Source of the DNA: Thalassoroseus pseudoceratinae
Lineage (GTDB): Bacteria; Planctomycetota; Planctomycetia; Planctomycetales; Planctomycetaceae
Assembly (NCBI RefSeq): GCF_011634775.1
Contig: NZ_JAALXT010000001.1
Location: forward strand, 806,001 to 870,000
Direction of reading: 5' to 3'
Length of the DNA stretch: 64,000 nt
The translations under genes and the position numbers were made by a program. Shown piece by piece: positions 43,914-53,365 of this stretch. Every line of letters starts with the position of its first letter. Positions within the stretch are counted from its first letter, which is position 1. The notes under the pieces are model-generated. The model made no database searches and was not told the origin of the DNA. It was given only the letters and a program-made list of their open reading frames with translations.

Positions 43914-44801
43914 TCAAGCCCCAGCGACCAATCCCTCGCCGACACGGTAGATCGCCTCAGTATCCAGAACGTGATTGTTCGCGGTGAACAATTTGCGAAT
44001 GGCCGCCTTGTGAATCTTCATTTTCAGTCCACCGACGCCGATCGCACCATAGAGAAGCACATCGCCTGAGCCATTCGGCTTTGAGACAGACTTAGCTTTG
44101 TCGGTAACGTCAATCCCCTCGATCCCCAAGGGCGGGACGGCGTTGAGATCGATGGCGACCTGCAACGCGGCAGCGGATTCGATCTGCGACTGAGAAACCA
44201 ATTGCACCCCGGCAGCCCCAGCACAGATCAACAATTGGCATCCGTCGAGGGCTTTGTTGAGATCATCATCGCTTCGCAGGCCGCGTCCGGAAACTTTTGC
44301 GTTCCCCAGTGTTTTCTCGACGGTTTGACTGACCTCGTCAGCACGTTCTTGCGAACGGGAGCCGATTCGCACACTGGCTCCTTCCATCGCGAGAAGCTGA
44401 ACCACTCGCATCCCAACGGGACCGGTGCCCCCAAGCACAAGGGCTTCACATTGCGAGAGATCGAGATGTTTCCGCGCGGAGAGTACCGCTGCGGCAGCGG
44501 TCGTGTTCGAGCCGTTGGAGTCCATCATCACGGACATTCGCACCGGACCGAAATACGTCTTCTGCACTTCCTCGAACACGGCTTCGCCAGCAGAGACGCT
44601 GCTCCCGCCGACGAAGACAGCCGTGTTTTTGAGGTCATCGATTCCGCGAGTGAACATCCCACCGCGAACCAAACCCGGAACGGACTCCGGATCGACACCG
44701 CCGTAGCAGAACATTTCGTCCACGCCCGCATCGACCGCGACGACACGGTCAAAACTGCACGGACGAGTGTCGGTATCGAGTTGAATAAGAATCGTTCGCA
44801 T
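43914..44801 (-). CDS. mtdB: NAD(P)-dependent methylene-tetrahydromethanopterin dehydrogenase
   Basis: A 295-residue MtdB-family enzyme. It starts with ILIQLDTDTRPCSFDRVVA and FCYGGVDPESV, the substrate domain typical of the family. It contains the Rossmann motif VLGGTGPVGMRV (about 140-151) and ends GVGGLKMKIHKAAIRKLF. It oxidises methylene-H4MPT to methenyl-H4MPT in the formaldehyde-oxidation pathway. It is 110 bases downstream of fae on the same strand; the two enzymes catalyse consecutive steps. The H4MPT pathway is a known trait of several planctomycetes. Confidence 0.9.
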   Translation of the reverse strand: MRTILIQLDTDTRPCSFDRVVAVDAGVDEMFCYGGVDPESVPGLVRGGMFTRGIDDLKNTAVFVGGSSVSAGEAVFEEVQKTYFGPVRMSVMMDSNGSNTTAAAAVLSARKHLDLSQCEALVLGGTGPVGMRVVQLLAMEGASVRIGSRSQERADEVSQTVEKTLGNAKVSGRGLRSDDDLNKALDGCQLLICAGAAGVQLVSQSQIESAAALQVAIDLNAVPPLGIEGIDVTDKAKSVSKPNGSGDVLLYGAIGVGGLKMKIHKAAIRKLFTANNHVLDTEAIYRVGEGLVAGA

Positions 44802-44911
44802 CGTTCCCGCCGCCTTGAAAACCGCTGAGTTGGGATCGAGGGATCCGATCGTCGATCATCCCGTGAATTGACTCAGCGAATTTTCATCTCGACGACGGGA
44901 AAATCAGGCGA

Positions 44912-45409
44912 TTAGACACCGGAGAAGGGGTGTTTCGCGGTGTCTTTCTTCGCGATCATTTCTTGAGCAGATGGCTCGTTCTTCATGGCGCGTTCGATCG
45001 ACAATTTCGTCGCTTCGTAGTTGTATTCGAAGATTTTTTTGTCGTCTTCAGCCAACCAGTGAATAAATACACCGCAGACAATGACGAGCTTTTCGGCTTG
45101 GTCGGCAGGAATGACACCGGCCTCCACGCTATCAGCGACGGCTTTGGCAACGGCGAACTGAGCAGGGCCGAACATGTGCACGGCTTGCTTCGCTCCGTCG
45201 ATGGTCACTTTGGTGATCATCACGGTCGCTGGTTTCACGGCCAGGTTTGGTTCCAACACGGCGAGCAAATTCGAGTGGCCTTTGCTTTGGTTAGCGAGGG
45301 CTTGGGTGAACGCGGTTCCGGCGGGGCCGTCTTTTTCACCGATAATCAAGTCGATATGCGCGACTTCATTGCCTTCACCAACGAGAGCTTCACCAATTTG
45401 AAACGACAT
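44912..45409 (-). CDS. fae: Formaldehyde-activating enzyme
   Basis: A 165-residue Fae of standard length. Diagnostic blocks are GNEVAHIDLIIGEKDGPAG (about 13-31, with the catalytic His), LLAVLEPNLAVKPATVMITKV (seen in parts), and QAVHMFGPAQFAVAKAVAD. It condenses formaldehyde with tetrahydromethanopterin to methylene-H4MPT in the cytoplasm, and MtdB, encoded just downstream, takes the next step. Whether the cell uses it for C1 dissimilation or only for detoxification is not visible here. Confidence 0.93.
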   Translation of the reverse strand: MSFQIGEALVGEGNEVAHIDLIIGEKDGPAGTAFTQALANQSKGHSNLLAVLEPNLAVKPATVMITKVTIDGAKQAVHMFGPAQFAVAKAVADSVEAGVIPADQAEKLVIVCGVFIHWLAEDDKKIFEYNYEATKLSIERAMKNEPSAQEMIAKKDTAKHPFSGV

Positions 45410-45673
45410 CAGATTTCTCCACTCAGCAAGGGGTATTCGACGGTAGAGAACCGCCGGTTGTTCACAAGATTGTCTTCCGTGTTTTCTCTAGCACCAACCA
45501 TCACCGGAAAAACATACCTCTTTGGTTGCGGTCGGTATAACATAGGTGTTCGTCGAATTCCAGCGTCCGAACGGGTTGCCTCGTGCCTGTTGTCCTATGG
45601 AATCATCTTGCATCGTCCCATGCGTTGTTCTCTAATGCGGACGAGTTTACCTTCCAACACGATTGAGATTCGA

Positions 45674-46696
45674 ATGAGCGAGCAAACTCCGAAAACACAT
45701 TGGTTGGGCTTCGATCTTGGGGGAACCAAGATGATGGCAACCGTTTTCGACGACCAATTCAAGCCACTTGGCAGCAAGCGAAAACGGACCAAAGGTTACG
45801 AGGGTTTGGAAGCCGGTCTCGAGCGAATCGAAGCAACGATTTTGAAAGCCCTCGACGACGCGGAGATTGATGCCGACGGTTTGGCCGCCATCGGGATTGG
45901 CTGTCCCGGTCCGATCGATGTCGAGCGGGGCCGAATGATTGAGGCTCCGAATCTTGGTTGGCGCAATGTCGATATCGCGGACAAGCTCCGCAAGAAATTC
46001 GGCTGCCAAGTTGTTGTTCTGAATGACGTCGACGCCGGCGTTTACGGCGAATATCTCTTCGGAGCCGGAAAACGCGCTCGCTGTGTGGTTGGCGTGTTTC
46101 CGGGCACGGGAATCGGCGGTGGATGCGTGTACCGTGGTGAGATCATCCAAGGTCGCCACGTGACGTGCATGGAAGTCGGGCACACGCAAATCATGGCGGG
46201 TGGACCAATCACCGGGAACGATCGGCAAGGTTCATTGGAATCCGTGGCGAGCCGCTTGGCAATTGCCGCTGCGGCCGCACAGGAAGCGTATCGCGGTGAA
46301 GCTCCCCATTTACGGAAAGCCGTCGGAACAAACATCGCTGATATCCGCAGCGGCGCGTTGGCCGATTCCGTTGAAAATGGAGACGACTCGGTCAAACGCA
46401 TCATTAAATCCGCAGCGGCCCACATCGGAAATGCCGTCGGTGGATTGGTCCACTTGCTTGCACCGGAAGTGATTGTGCTCGGTGGTGGATTGGTCGAAGC
46501 CATGCCGGAGTTGTATGTGAAAGAAGTCGAGAAAACCGTCGCCGATTTTATCATGCCTTCCTACAAGAAGACCTATCGAATCGAGACGGCCAAGCTCGGA
46601 GACGATGCCGCTGTCCTCGGAGCAGCCGCCTGGGCAAAACATGTCCTGACCGACGCCGCAGCCCCTCCCGTTTTGCAAGTCGAGTCGTTAGAATAG
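45674..46696 (+). CDS. ROK-family sugar kinase without the zinc-binding cysteines
   Basis: A 340-residue ROK protein with ATP motif GFDLGGTKMMATVFD, the VLNDVDAGVYGEYLFGAG block (seen in parts), and GTGIGGGCVYRG. The catalytic Asp is in the NDVD region. The place where ROK glucokinases carry the CxCGxxGCxE zinc site after EVGHTQI reads GPITGNDRQGSLESVAS, so the cysteines are absent. It is a candidate glucokinase, or a sugar kinase of other specificity. ATG 45674 is preferred; the long upstream open frame is antisense to fae and is not coding. Confidence 0.85.
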   Translation: MSEQTPKTHWLGFDLGGTKMMATVFDDQFKPLGSKRKRTKGYEGLEAGLERIEATILKALDDAEIDADGLAAIGIGCPGPIDVERGRMIEAPNLGWRNVDIADKLRKKFGCQVVVLNDVDAGVYGEYLFGAGKRARCVVGVFPGTGIGGGCVYRGEIIQGRHVTCMEVGHTQIMAGGPITGNDRQGSLESVASRLAIAAAAAQEAYRGEAPHLRKAVGTNIADIRSGALADSVENGDDSVKRIIKSAAAHIGNAVGGLVHLLAPEVIVLGGGLVEAMPELYVKEVEKTVADFIMPSYKKTYRIETAKLGDDAAVLGAAAWAKHVLTDAAAPPVLQVESLE

Positions 46697-46778
46697 TCGC
46701 TTGACTAGAGTGCAGTTCGACCGGGAGCGGATCGTTTCTCACTCGAAATTCGTTCCTCTCCGAATGGTTGGAATAACG

Positions 46779-48401
46779 ATGGAAGGCATCCAACCGCGTG
46801 CCGACGCGTCGAATCGGCCCAATCCGTCAGTGAACAACCCCATCCATCCGGTGGCAGTGATTGACGTAGGCACGAGTTCCATTCGGATGGCCATCGCCGA
46901 GCTTCACGCCGACGGGCAGTACCGCACACTTGAGACCCTCTCACAATCGGTGAGTCTCGGGAAAGATACATTCTCACGCGGACGCATCGCCCGTTCGACC
47001 ATCGAAGACGCTGTGCGTGTTCTCCGAAGCTATCGGAAACTTCTCCGAGAATACGGAATCGAACGCAGCGACCAAATCCGTGTGGTTGCCACGAGTGCAG
47101 TTCGCGAGGCAGACAACCGATTGGCCTTTCTGGACCGAGTCTACAGTGCGACTGGTCTGGATGTTCAAGCGCTCGACGAAGCGGAAGTCAATCGGATCAC
47201 CTATCTCGGCGTGCAACCGCTGCTCAAATCGCGACCGGAATTAGCCGCCGCCCGGGCGGTGATTATGGAGATCGGTGGCGGAAGTACCGAAATCCTCGTG
47301 GTGCACCGTGGTGATGTGCTTTACTCGCACACATTTCGACTGGGTTCGCTTCGGCTTCGGAAAATGTTGGACTCGCACAACGAAACGAGAAGCCAAGAGC
47401 GTCAAATCATGCGGACGCAAATTGGTCTGACGATCGAAGAAATCATTCGCAATGTCCCCGCTGCCGAGGGCCCCACGGACCAGGGTCTTGAGTTAATCGC
47501 GTTGGGCGGTGATGTTCGTTATGCCGCCTCGCAAGCAACGGCACCGTCCACACCGCAAGAGATCGAAGAAGTTCCGTTGGCTCACCTCGAAAAGCTTGCG
47601 AACAATACCCTCGATCGATCCGTTGACGAACTCGTCCGCAGCGACCATCTCTCCGTGCCCGACGCGGAAAGTTTAGGGCCTTCGCTTCTAGGTTACGTCT
47701 TGCTAGCACAGCGATTGCAGTTAAATCATGTGTTGGTGTGTGATGCCAATCTTCGCGACGGCTTGCTTCAAGATATGGCCGCTCGCGACGCGTGGATGGA
47801 CGACTATCACGAGCAAGTCATCCGATCGGCCGTCAGTTTTGGTCGCAAACTGGAGTTTGACGAAGATCACGCACTCCATGTTGCCAACCTCACGCGGCAT
47901 CTGTTTGAACAACTCGAGAAGGAACACGAACTTCCTCCACGATATGGTTTGATTTTGTACTTGGCGGCGTTGCTCCACGAGATCGGTTTTTTCATCGGGA
48001 CTCGCGGCTATCACAAGCACACCTACTACCTGATCATCAACAGCGAACTGTTCGGGATGAGCAAGCATGATTTGCAACTCGTCGCGACGGTCGCCCGATA
48101 CCATCGACGATCATCCCCGAAACCGACTCACGAAATGTACATGCGGCAGTCGCGGGAAAATCGCATTGCCATCAGTCAAATGGCGGCGATGTTGCGAGTG
48201 GCAATTGCGTTAGGGCGGTCGCGGAGTCGGCGAGTGCGGGAACTTCAGTGCTCGAATGAACGAAATCGCATCGTGATTACCGTCCCCCACGTCGAGGAAC
48301 TGGCGATGGAGCAACTTGCACTCAAGCAGAGTGGCTCGTTGTTCGAAGAAATCTTCGGAAAGCCGCCGATGCTCCGCACCGAATCGCTGCCGCAAGCGTA
48401 A
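46779..48401 (+). CDS. ppx: Ppx/GppA exopolyphosphatase with HD-type C-terminal domain
   Basis: A protein of about 540 residues. The actin-like phosphatase domain shows AVIDVGTSSIRMAIAEL, IRVVATSAVREADNR and IMEIGGGSTEILVV. The C-terminal half has an HD-type region (LYLAALLHEIGFFIG, then HKHTYYLIINSE). It cleaves terminal phosphate from polyphosphate or pppGpp. The gene is 54 bases upstream of ppk1, so synthesis and breakdown of polyphosphate are coupled. The ATG at 46779 (TTGGA upstream) is chosen; starts at 46764 and 46701 are possible. Confidence 0.9.
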   Translation: MEGIQPRADASNRPNPSVNNPIHPVAVIDVGTSSIRMAIAELHADGQYRTLETLSQSVSLGKDTFSRGRIARSTIEDAVRVLRSYRKLLREYGIERSDQIRVVATSAVREADNRLAFLDRVYSATGLDVQALDEAEVNRITYLGVQPLLKSRPELAAARAVIMEIGGGSTEILVVHRGDVLYSHTFRLGSLRLRKMLDSHNETRSQERQIMRTQIGLTIEEIIRNVPAAEGPTDQGLELIALGGDVRYAASQATAPSTPQEIEEVPLAHLEKLANNTLDRSVDELVRSDHLSVPDAESLGPSLLGYVLLAQRLQLNHVLVCDANLRDGLLQDMAARDAWMDDYHEQVIRSAVSFGRKLEFDEDHALHVANLTRHLFEQLEKEHELPPRYGLILYLAALLHEIGFFIGTRGYHKHTYYLIINSELFGMSKHDLQLVATVARYHRRSSPKPTHEMYMRQSRENRIAISQMAAMLRVAIALGRSRSRRVRELQCSNERNRIVITVPHVEELAMEQLALKQSGSLFEEIFGKPPMLRTESLPQA

Positions 48402-48455
48402 TCCGTCCTGTGAACTAGCCTCGATTTCTGAAACCCTCTACCAATTAGTTGCGTC

Positions 48456-50561
48456 ATGTCGCCAGACCACTTCATCAACCGAGAACTCAGTTGGATCGAG
48501 TTCAACAACCGTGTTCTCGACGAAGCCACCAACGAGGCGAATCCCACGCTGGAACGGCTCAAGTTTCTCGCGATCACTGCGTCCAATTTGGACGAGTTTT
48601 TCATGGTCCGTGTCGGCGGATTGCAAATGCAATCTCGTGATCGTGGCATCTCCACAGACCCGGCCGGAATGACTGCCGATCAGCAACTTGCGGCCATTAG
48701 CGAACGTGTGCATCGGATGGTCGCCGATCAATACGCCTGTTTGCAATCAATCGACAATGCCTGCAAGGAAGCAGGGATTCGGCGAGCTGTCTCACAGGAC
48801 CTCAACGAAAAACAAGTGCGGTTTCTGAGCCAACTCTTCGACAAAGAAATCTCTGCGATTCTTTCACCTCAAGCGGTTGTCGGTGAAGCGGACTTTCCGC
48901 TCTTGGCCAATCAAACATTGAACCTGTGTGTTGAGCTGAAACCGCATGACGGTGAGGATGTGCCCCTTTTCGCGGTCATCCCTCTTGGCCGGTCGACACA
49001 GCGGTTCATCAACGTCCAGTCGGACCATTCCTACCTGTATATCCTGCTCGAAGAAGTGGTGACGATGTTCATCGATCGCTTCTTCCCTGGCGAAACCGTG
49101 GCCGCGTGTGTTCCGTTCCGCATCACACGAAACGCGGATATGGCAGTCCGGGAGGACATGGCGGCCGACTTGCTCGTGGGTATGGAAGAAGTTCTCGACG
49201 AACGCAAAACCGGCGGCTGCGTACGACTGGAGATCGGGGATTCGGTCTCACCGAAGACACTCGAATTCTTGATGCAGACGCTCGATGTCACCGAACAAGA
49301 CGTGTACCGTGCCAGCGGTCCGCTGGAATTGTCTGCGTTCTTTCGACAGACCGACATCAAGGGCTTCGACCATCTCCGTTTCGATTCGCAACGTCCGCAA
49401 ATCTCGCCAGAGTTCGAACACTTCACCAGCGTTTTGGATTCGGTCGCCCAACGGGACGTGCTGCTGTGTCATCCGTTTGAGAGTTTCGAGCCCGTCGTCC
49501 GACTCGTCGAGGAAGCCGCCGATGATCCCGACGTGCTGGCTATTAAACAGACTTTGTACCGCACTAGCCGGAACAGCCCCATCGTTGCCGCCCTGATGCG
49601 GGCGGCTGAAGCCGGCAAGTACGTGACTGTGCTGGTCGAATTGAAAGCCCGATTCGATGAAGCTCGGAACATCCATTGGGCCAGGGAACTGGAACAAGCC
49701 GGCGTGCAGGTCATATTTGGTGTGAAAGGTCTGAAGACGCATGCAAAAATCTGTGTGATCGTTCGACGCGAACCGCAGGGAATCCGGCGTTACATTCATT
49801 TCGGGACCGGCAACTACAACGAAATGACCGCACGGCTTTACACCGACATCAGTTTCTTCACAACCGATGAGACGCTCGGTGGAGATGCGTCGGCGTTCTT
49901 CAATGCGATCACCGGATACTCGCAGCCGCAACGATTCGATAAGTTGGAGATGGCCCCAATTGGGTTGAGGGAGAAGTTACTCGAACTGATCGCCGGGGAA
50001 ATTCAACGCAAGAAAGACGGCTCCGACGCGCATATCCACGCCAAAGTCAATTCACTCGCTGATCCAACCCTGATTCAAGCCCTGTACGAGGCGTCTCAGG
50101 CTGGTGTCGAAGTCAAATTGAACATTCGCGGCATTTGCTGTCTTCGGCCAGGTGTTCCGGGTCTGAGCGAGAACATCGAGGTCGTCAGCATTGTCGATCG
50201 GTACCTCGAACACAGTCGAATTGTGCATTTCCATCATGGCGGAGATGACATCGTCTTCTTCTCGAGTGCCGACTGGATGCCACGGAATCTCGATCGGCGT
50301 GTGGAACTTCTCGTCCCAGTGGAAAGCTCACATTGCCGCAAGCGGTTGCTCAAAATTCTACAGTCTTGCCTCCACGACAACGTCAAAGGACGTCGACTCC
50401 AATCGGACGGAAGTTACCAAGCCATCAAACCGAAACAGGGCAAAGTCCATCACAGCCAACAGTTTCTCTACGCGGAAGCCTGTGAAGCCGTGCAGCGACA
50501 AGAAGATTCCCAACGAACGGTGTTCGTGCCGTATTGGGCCAGCGATGGCGGTGCGATTTAA
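48456..50561 (+). CDS. ppk1: Polyphosphate kinase 1
   Basis: A 701-residue PPK1 of normal length. The N domain begins FINRELSWIEFNNRVLDEA, and the conserved VLLCHPFESFEPV precedes the kinase core. His429 in KTHAKICVIVRRE corresponds to the autophosphorylated histidine of E. coli PPK, and the second His motif is IHAKVNSLADP. The RYIHFGTGNYNEMTARLYTD segment (seen in parts) is also typical. It makes polyphosphate reversibly from ATP at the membrane. It is the second gene of a ppx-ppk pair. Confidence 0.96.
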   Translation: MSPDHFINRELSWIEFNNRVLDEATNEANPTLERLKFLAITASNLDEFFMVRVGGLQMQSRDRGISTDPAGMTADQQLAAISERVHRMVADQYACLQSIDNACKEAGIRRAVSQDLNEKQVRFLSQLFDKEISAILSPQAVVGEADFPLLANQTLNLCVELKPHDGEDVPLFAVIPLGRSTQRFINVQSDHSYLYILLEEVVTMFIDRFFPGETVAACVPFRITRNADMAVREDMAADLLVGMEEVLDERKTGGCVRLEIGDSVSPKTLEFLMQTLDVTEQDVYRASGPLELSAFFRQTDIKGFDHLRFDSQRPQISPEFEHFTSVLDSVAQRDVLLCHPFESFEPVVRLVEEAADDPDVLAIKQTLYRTSRNSPIVAALMRAAEAGKYVTVLVELKARFDEARNIHWARELEQAGVQVIFGVKGLKTHAKICVIVRREPQGIRRYIHFGTGNYNEMTARLYTDISFFTTDETLGGDASAFFNAITGYSQPQRFDKLEMAPIGLREKLLELIAGEIQRKKDGSDAHIHAKVNSLADPTLIQALYEASQAGVEVKLNIRGICCLRPGVPGLSENIEVVSIVDRYLEHSRIVHFHHGGDDIVFFSSADWMPRNLDRRVELLVPVESSHCRKRLLKILQSCLHDNVKGRRLQSDGSYQAIKPKQGKVHHSQQFLYAEACEAVQRQEDSQRTVFVPYWASDGGAI

Positions 50562-50661
50562 GGTTCCAAATGGCCACCGTTGATGGGTGGAGGAACGGGC
50601 GGGACTGCATTACGATACCCGCACTTCGAATTCATCCATTAGAACTGCAAGTGGAACGGCC

Positions 50662-51738
50662 ATGCACGCCAAGATTGTTTTGCTTCCCGGTGACGGGATT
50701 GGACCAGAGATTATCACCCAGGGTCAGCGGGTTCTCGAAACCGTTGCCCAAAAGTTCGGGCACCAGTTCGATTTTGCCTCCGCGATGATTGGCGGCTGTG
50801 CAATTGACGAAACAGGCGACCCGCTGCCAGAAGACACCGTTAAGCTGTGCCAAGATTCCGCCGCGATTTTGCTGGGTGCAGTCGGCGGACCGAAATGGGA
50901 CGATCCGAATGCGAAAACGCGTCCGGAGAAGGGGCTTCTCGGAATCCGGAAGGCACTCGACCTCTTCGCGAATTTGCGACCGATTCAGTGTCATCCGCAA
51001 TTGATCTCCGCATCACCGTTGCGACAGGACATCATCGACGGAACCGACATTCTCTTCGTTCGGGAATTGACTGGCGGGATCTATTTCGGCGATTCCGGCC
51101 GATCAACAACCGATGGCGTGGAATCCGCGACGCAATCCATGGTGTATTCCGTGCCGGAAGTCGAACGGGTCGTTCGGATTGCCGGTGAAGCCGCCCGGAA
51201 ACGGCGTGGCAAAGTTACGAGTGTCGACAAGGCCAACGTGCTCGAACCGTCCCGCCTCTGGCGGAGTGTCGCTGAACGGGTGATGCGTGAAGAGTTCCCT
51301 GAGTTGGAATACGAAGTCGTCTTGGTCGATGCGATGGCAATGCACCTGCTTTCGCGTCCGAGAGATTTCGATGTCGTCGTGACCGGAAATATGTTCGGTG
51401 ATATCCTCACCGACGAAGCGTCGATGCTCCCGGGTTCACTGGGACTGCTACCATCGGCCTCGGTTGGCGCAAGCGGACCGGGCTTGTATGAACCCATTCA
51501 CGGGTCGGCTCCGGATATCGCTGGCCAGAACATCGCCAATCCGCTCGCGACCATTCTCGCCAGTGCCATGTTGCTTCGTCACTCGCTCGAACTCGGAGAA
51601 GAAGCCACCGCGATCGAAACCGCTGTTTCCAAGGTTCTCGACAATGGCTTGCGAACTCGCGACATTGCCGCCGGTGGTGATGCCGTAAGCACAACGGAAA
51701 TGGGTGAGGCAGTCGTCAATGAATTAAACGCCGCGTGA
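50662..51738 (+). CDS. leuB: 3-isopropylmalate dehydrogenase
   Basis: A 358-residue enzyme of leucine synthesis. It has the start [14 protein letters not shown], the [23 protein letters not shown] loop (seen in parts), the catalytic Tyr in [10 protein letters not shown] and the metal-binding [23 protein letters not shown] region (seen in parts). It ends with an ordinary [13 protein letters not shown] block. It oxidises 3-isopropylmalate with NAD in the cytoplasm. ATG 50662 is chosen because the protein family begins there. It stands alone between ppk1 and an aminotransferase gene on the other strand. Confidence 0.95.
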   Translation: MHAKIVLLPGDGIGPEIITQGQRVLETVAQKFGHQFDFASAMIGGCAIDETGDPLPEDTVKLCQDSAAILLGAVGGPKWDDPNAKTRPEKGLLGIRKALDLFANLRPIQCHPQLISASPLRQDIIDGTDILFVRELTGGIYFGDSGRSTTDGVESATQSMVYSVPEVERVVRIAGEAARKRRGKVTSVDKANVLEPSRLWRSVAERVMREEFPELEYEVVLVDAMAMHLLSRPRDFDVVVTGNMFGDILTDEASMLPGSLGLLPSASVGASGPGLYEPIHGSAPDIAGQNIANPLATILASAMLLRHSLELGEEATAIETAVSKVLDNGLRTRDIAAGGDAVSTTEMGEAVVNELNAA

Positions 51739-51791
51739 TTCCCAAGCGGAATCAACGCGACGTCTATTCGGATCAAAAACTGTTCGACAAA

Positions 51792-53222
51792 TTAGATGCG
51801 GTCGGCGGCTTCTTGAGGTTTGAGAAGTCGTCCGGCCAATTTTTCAATCAGTCGGTACATCAAGACCAACGACTCCTCTGCTTCCGCAGTTGTCATCGTC
51901 AACGGTGGGCTGACTCGCAGCACATTCCCCGCGAGCGGGCCAAGCAAGTGAATGCCGTCGGATTCGGAACCGAGGTAACAGGTTTCGACAATCGCATTGG
52001 CGACTTCGTGAGAGTCCATCTCACCGACCGCCGCACATTCGATTCCGAAGACCATTCCCTCGCCGCGAACCTTTGAGATGAGTTTCGTCTTCTTCAACCG
52101 ATCGAGACCGGTCATGAAGATTTCCGAGAGCCGTGCGGAATGCTTGATGACATCCGTGGTTTCGAACTCATCCAGCGTGGCCAGCACGGCCGCCGATGCT
52201 ATCGGATTGGCACTCCAAGTATCCGACGTAGCACCGTACTTCATTCCGTTCAGGATATCGCCACGACCAACGACCGCAGAAACCGGCACACCATTCCCGA
52301 GTCCTTTCCCGAGACAGACGAAATCCGGTTCAACGCCGTACTTGTCGAAGGCATACAGTGAGCCAGTTCGTCCGAAGTTCGCTTGAACTTCATCGAGGAT
52401 GAGCATGATGTCGTGTTGCCGACAGAAGTTCTCCAGCAAATGCAAGTACGCGGCAGGTGGATGATAACTTCCGCCACCACCAAGATACGGCTCGGTGATC
52501 AAACAGTTGATGCGTTCGCTGTACCGGGCCCACATCGACTTCAACTCGGCTTCGTATTCGCTGAGATCGAGGTCTTCATCGCGACGGCTCACGTCGTCGA
52601 TCTCTTGCATCGGGAAGCTGATGAATTTGACGCGTGGATCGCGATCGGCATCTTGCTCTGAACCGGTTACGGCTCCCGCGAGACCTTTCTTGCCGTGGAA
52701 ACCGTGACGAGTTGCCAGGATGATGTCACGATCTGGGTCACGAGCCAAACACGCCCACAACGCTTTTTGCACGGCTTCCGACCCCGAGGCAGCCCAGGCG
52801 ACGGTGTCGAGTCGTCGTCCGCCACGGAATGACTGCACACTGCGAAGCAACCGCTGCACAGCATTCGCTTCGACTTCCGTCACGGCGTTGTATGCGGTCA
52901 TCGTGACGGCTTCGAAGTAATCATCTTGACCGCTTGGGCTTTCTTCGCTGGTGCCAGTGAGGTGTTCCGGCTTCCAACCCATGTAGTCTGCAAAGCGTTT
53001 CATCCAGCTTCGGGGATTGTGCCCCAAATTCGCGACCAATACGCCCGATGTGAAATCGTAAAGCCGTCGGCCTTCCGGAGTCCAATGGAAGACACCAGCC
53101 GATTTCGCTAGCACCGCTTGGCTCGGTGTGTAAGTCCGCAAAGACGGCGGCTCTTGCCGAGCAATAATCCGACGGGCAGCATTAGAACGATCTTCGGCGG
53201 GAAACTCGATGGAATGCGTCAT
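51792..53222 (-). CDS. Class III PLP-dependent aminotransferase
   Basis: A 476-residue class III aminotransferase (4-aminobutyrate/ornithine type). The PLP site is CLGKGLGNGVPVSAVVG with the Schiff-base lysine. LILDEVQANFGRTG carries the Asp that binds the pyridine ring, and AASGSEAVQKALWA the phosphate loop. Substrate choice between GABA, ornithine, diaminobutyrate and taurine types cannot be read. It follows the Gfo/Idh/MocA gene on the same strand after 140 bases. ATG 53222 is preferred to 53249. Confidence 0.87.
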   Translation of the reverse strand: MTHSIEFPAEDRSNAARRIIARQEPPSLRTYTPSQAVLAKSAGVFHWTPEGRRLYDFTSGVLVANLGHNPRSWMKRFADYMGWKPEHLTGTSEESPSGQDDYFEAVTMTAYNAVTEVEANAVQRLLRSVQSFRGGRRLDTVAWAASGSEAVQKALWACLARDPDRDIILATRHGFHGKKGLAGAVTGSEQDADRDPRVKFISFPMQEIDDVSRRDEDLDLSEYEAELKSMWARYSERINCLITEPYLGGGGSYHPPAAYLHLLENFCRQHDIMLILDEVQANFGRTGSLYAFDKYGVEPDFVCLGKGLGNGVPVSAVVGRGDILNGMKYGATSDTWSANPIASAAVLATLDEFETTDVIKHSARLSEIFMTGLDRLKKTKLISKVRGEGMVFGIECAAVGEMDSHEVANAIVETCYLGSESDGIHLLGPLAGNVLRVSPPLTMTTAEAEESLVLMYRLIEKLAGRLLKPQEAADRI

Positions 53223-53365
53223 GAAGGCACCTGATTGGAAGGAAAACAACAGCTAGACAAAACGGTTGAGGTAGGCATTGACTGGGTCTTCCACACGACA
53301 AGCTGTTCACTCAAGGCAATCCTTTTGTGAAAGTCAGACCGGCCGATGGAATGAACCAGCCGTGA

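Noticed and set aside
44930-45673. N-terminal extension of the ROK kinase frame
   Set aside because: It is antisense to fae over most of its length; kinase similarity begins only at 45674.
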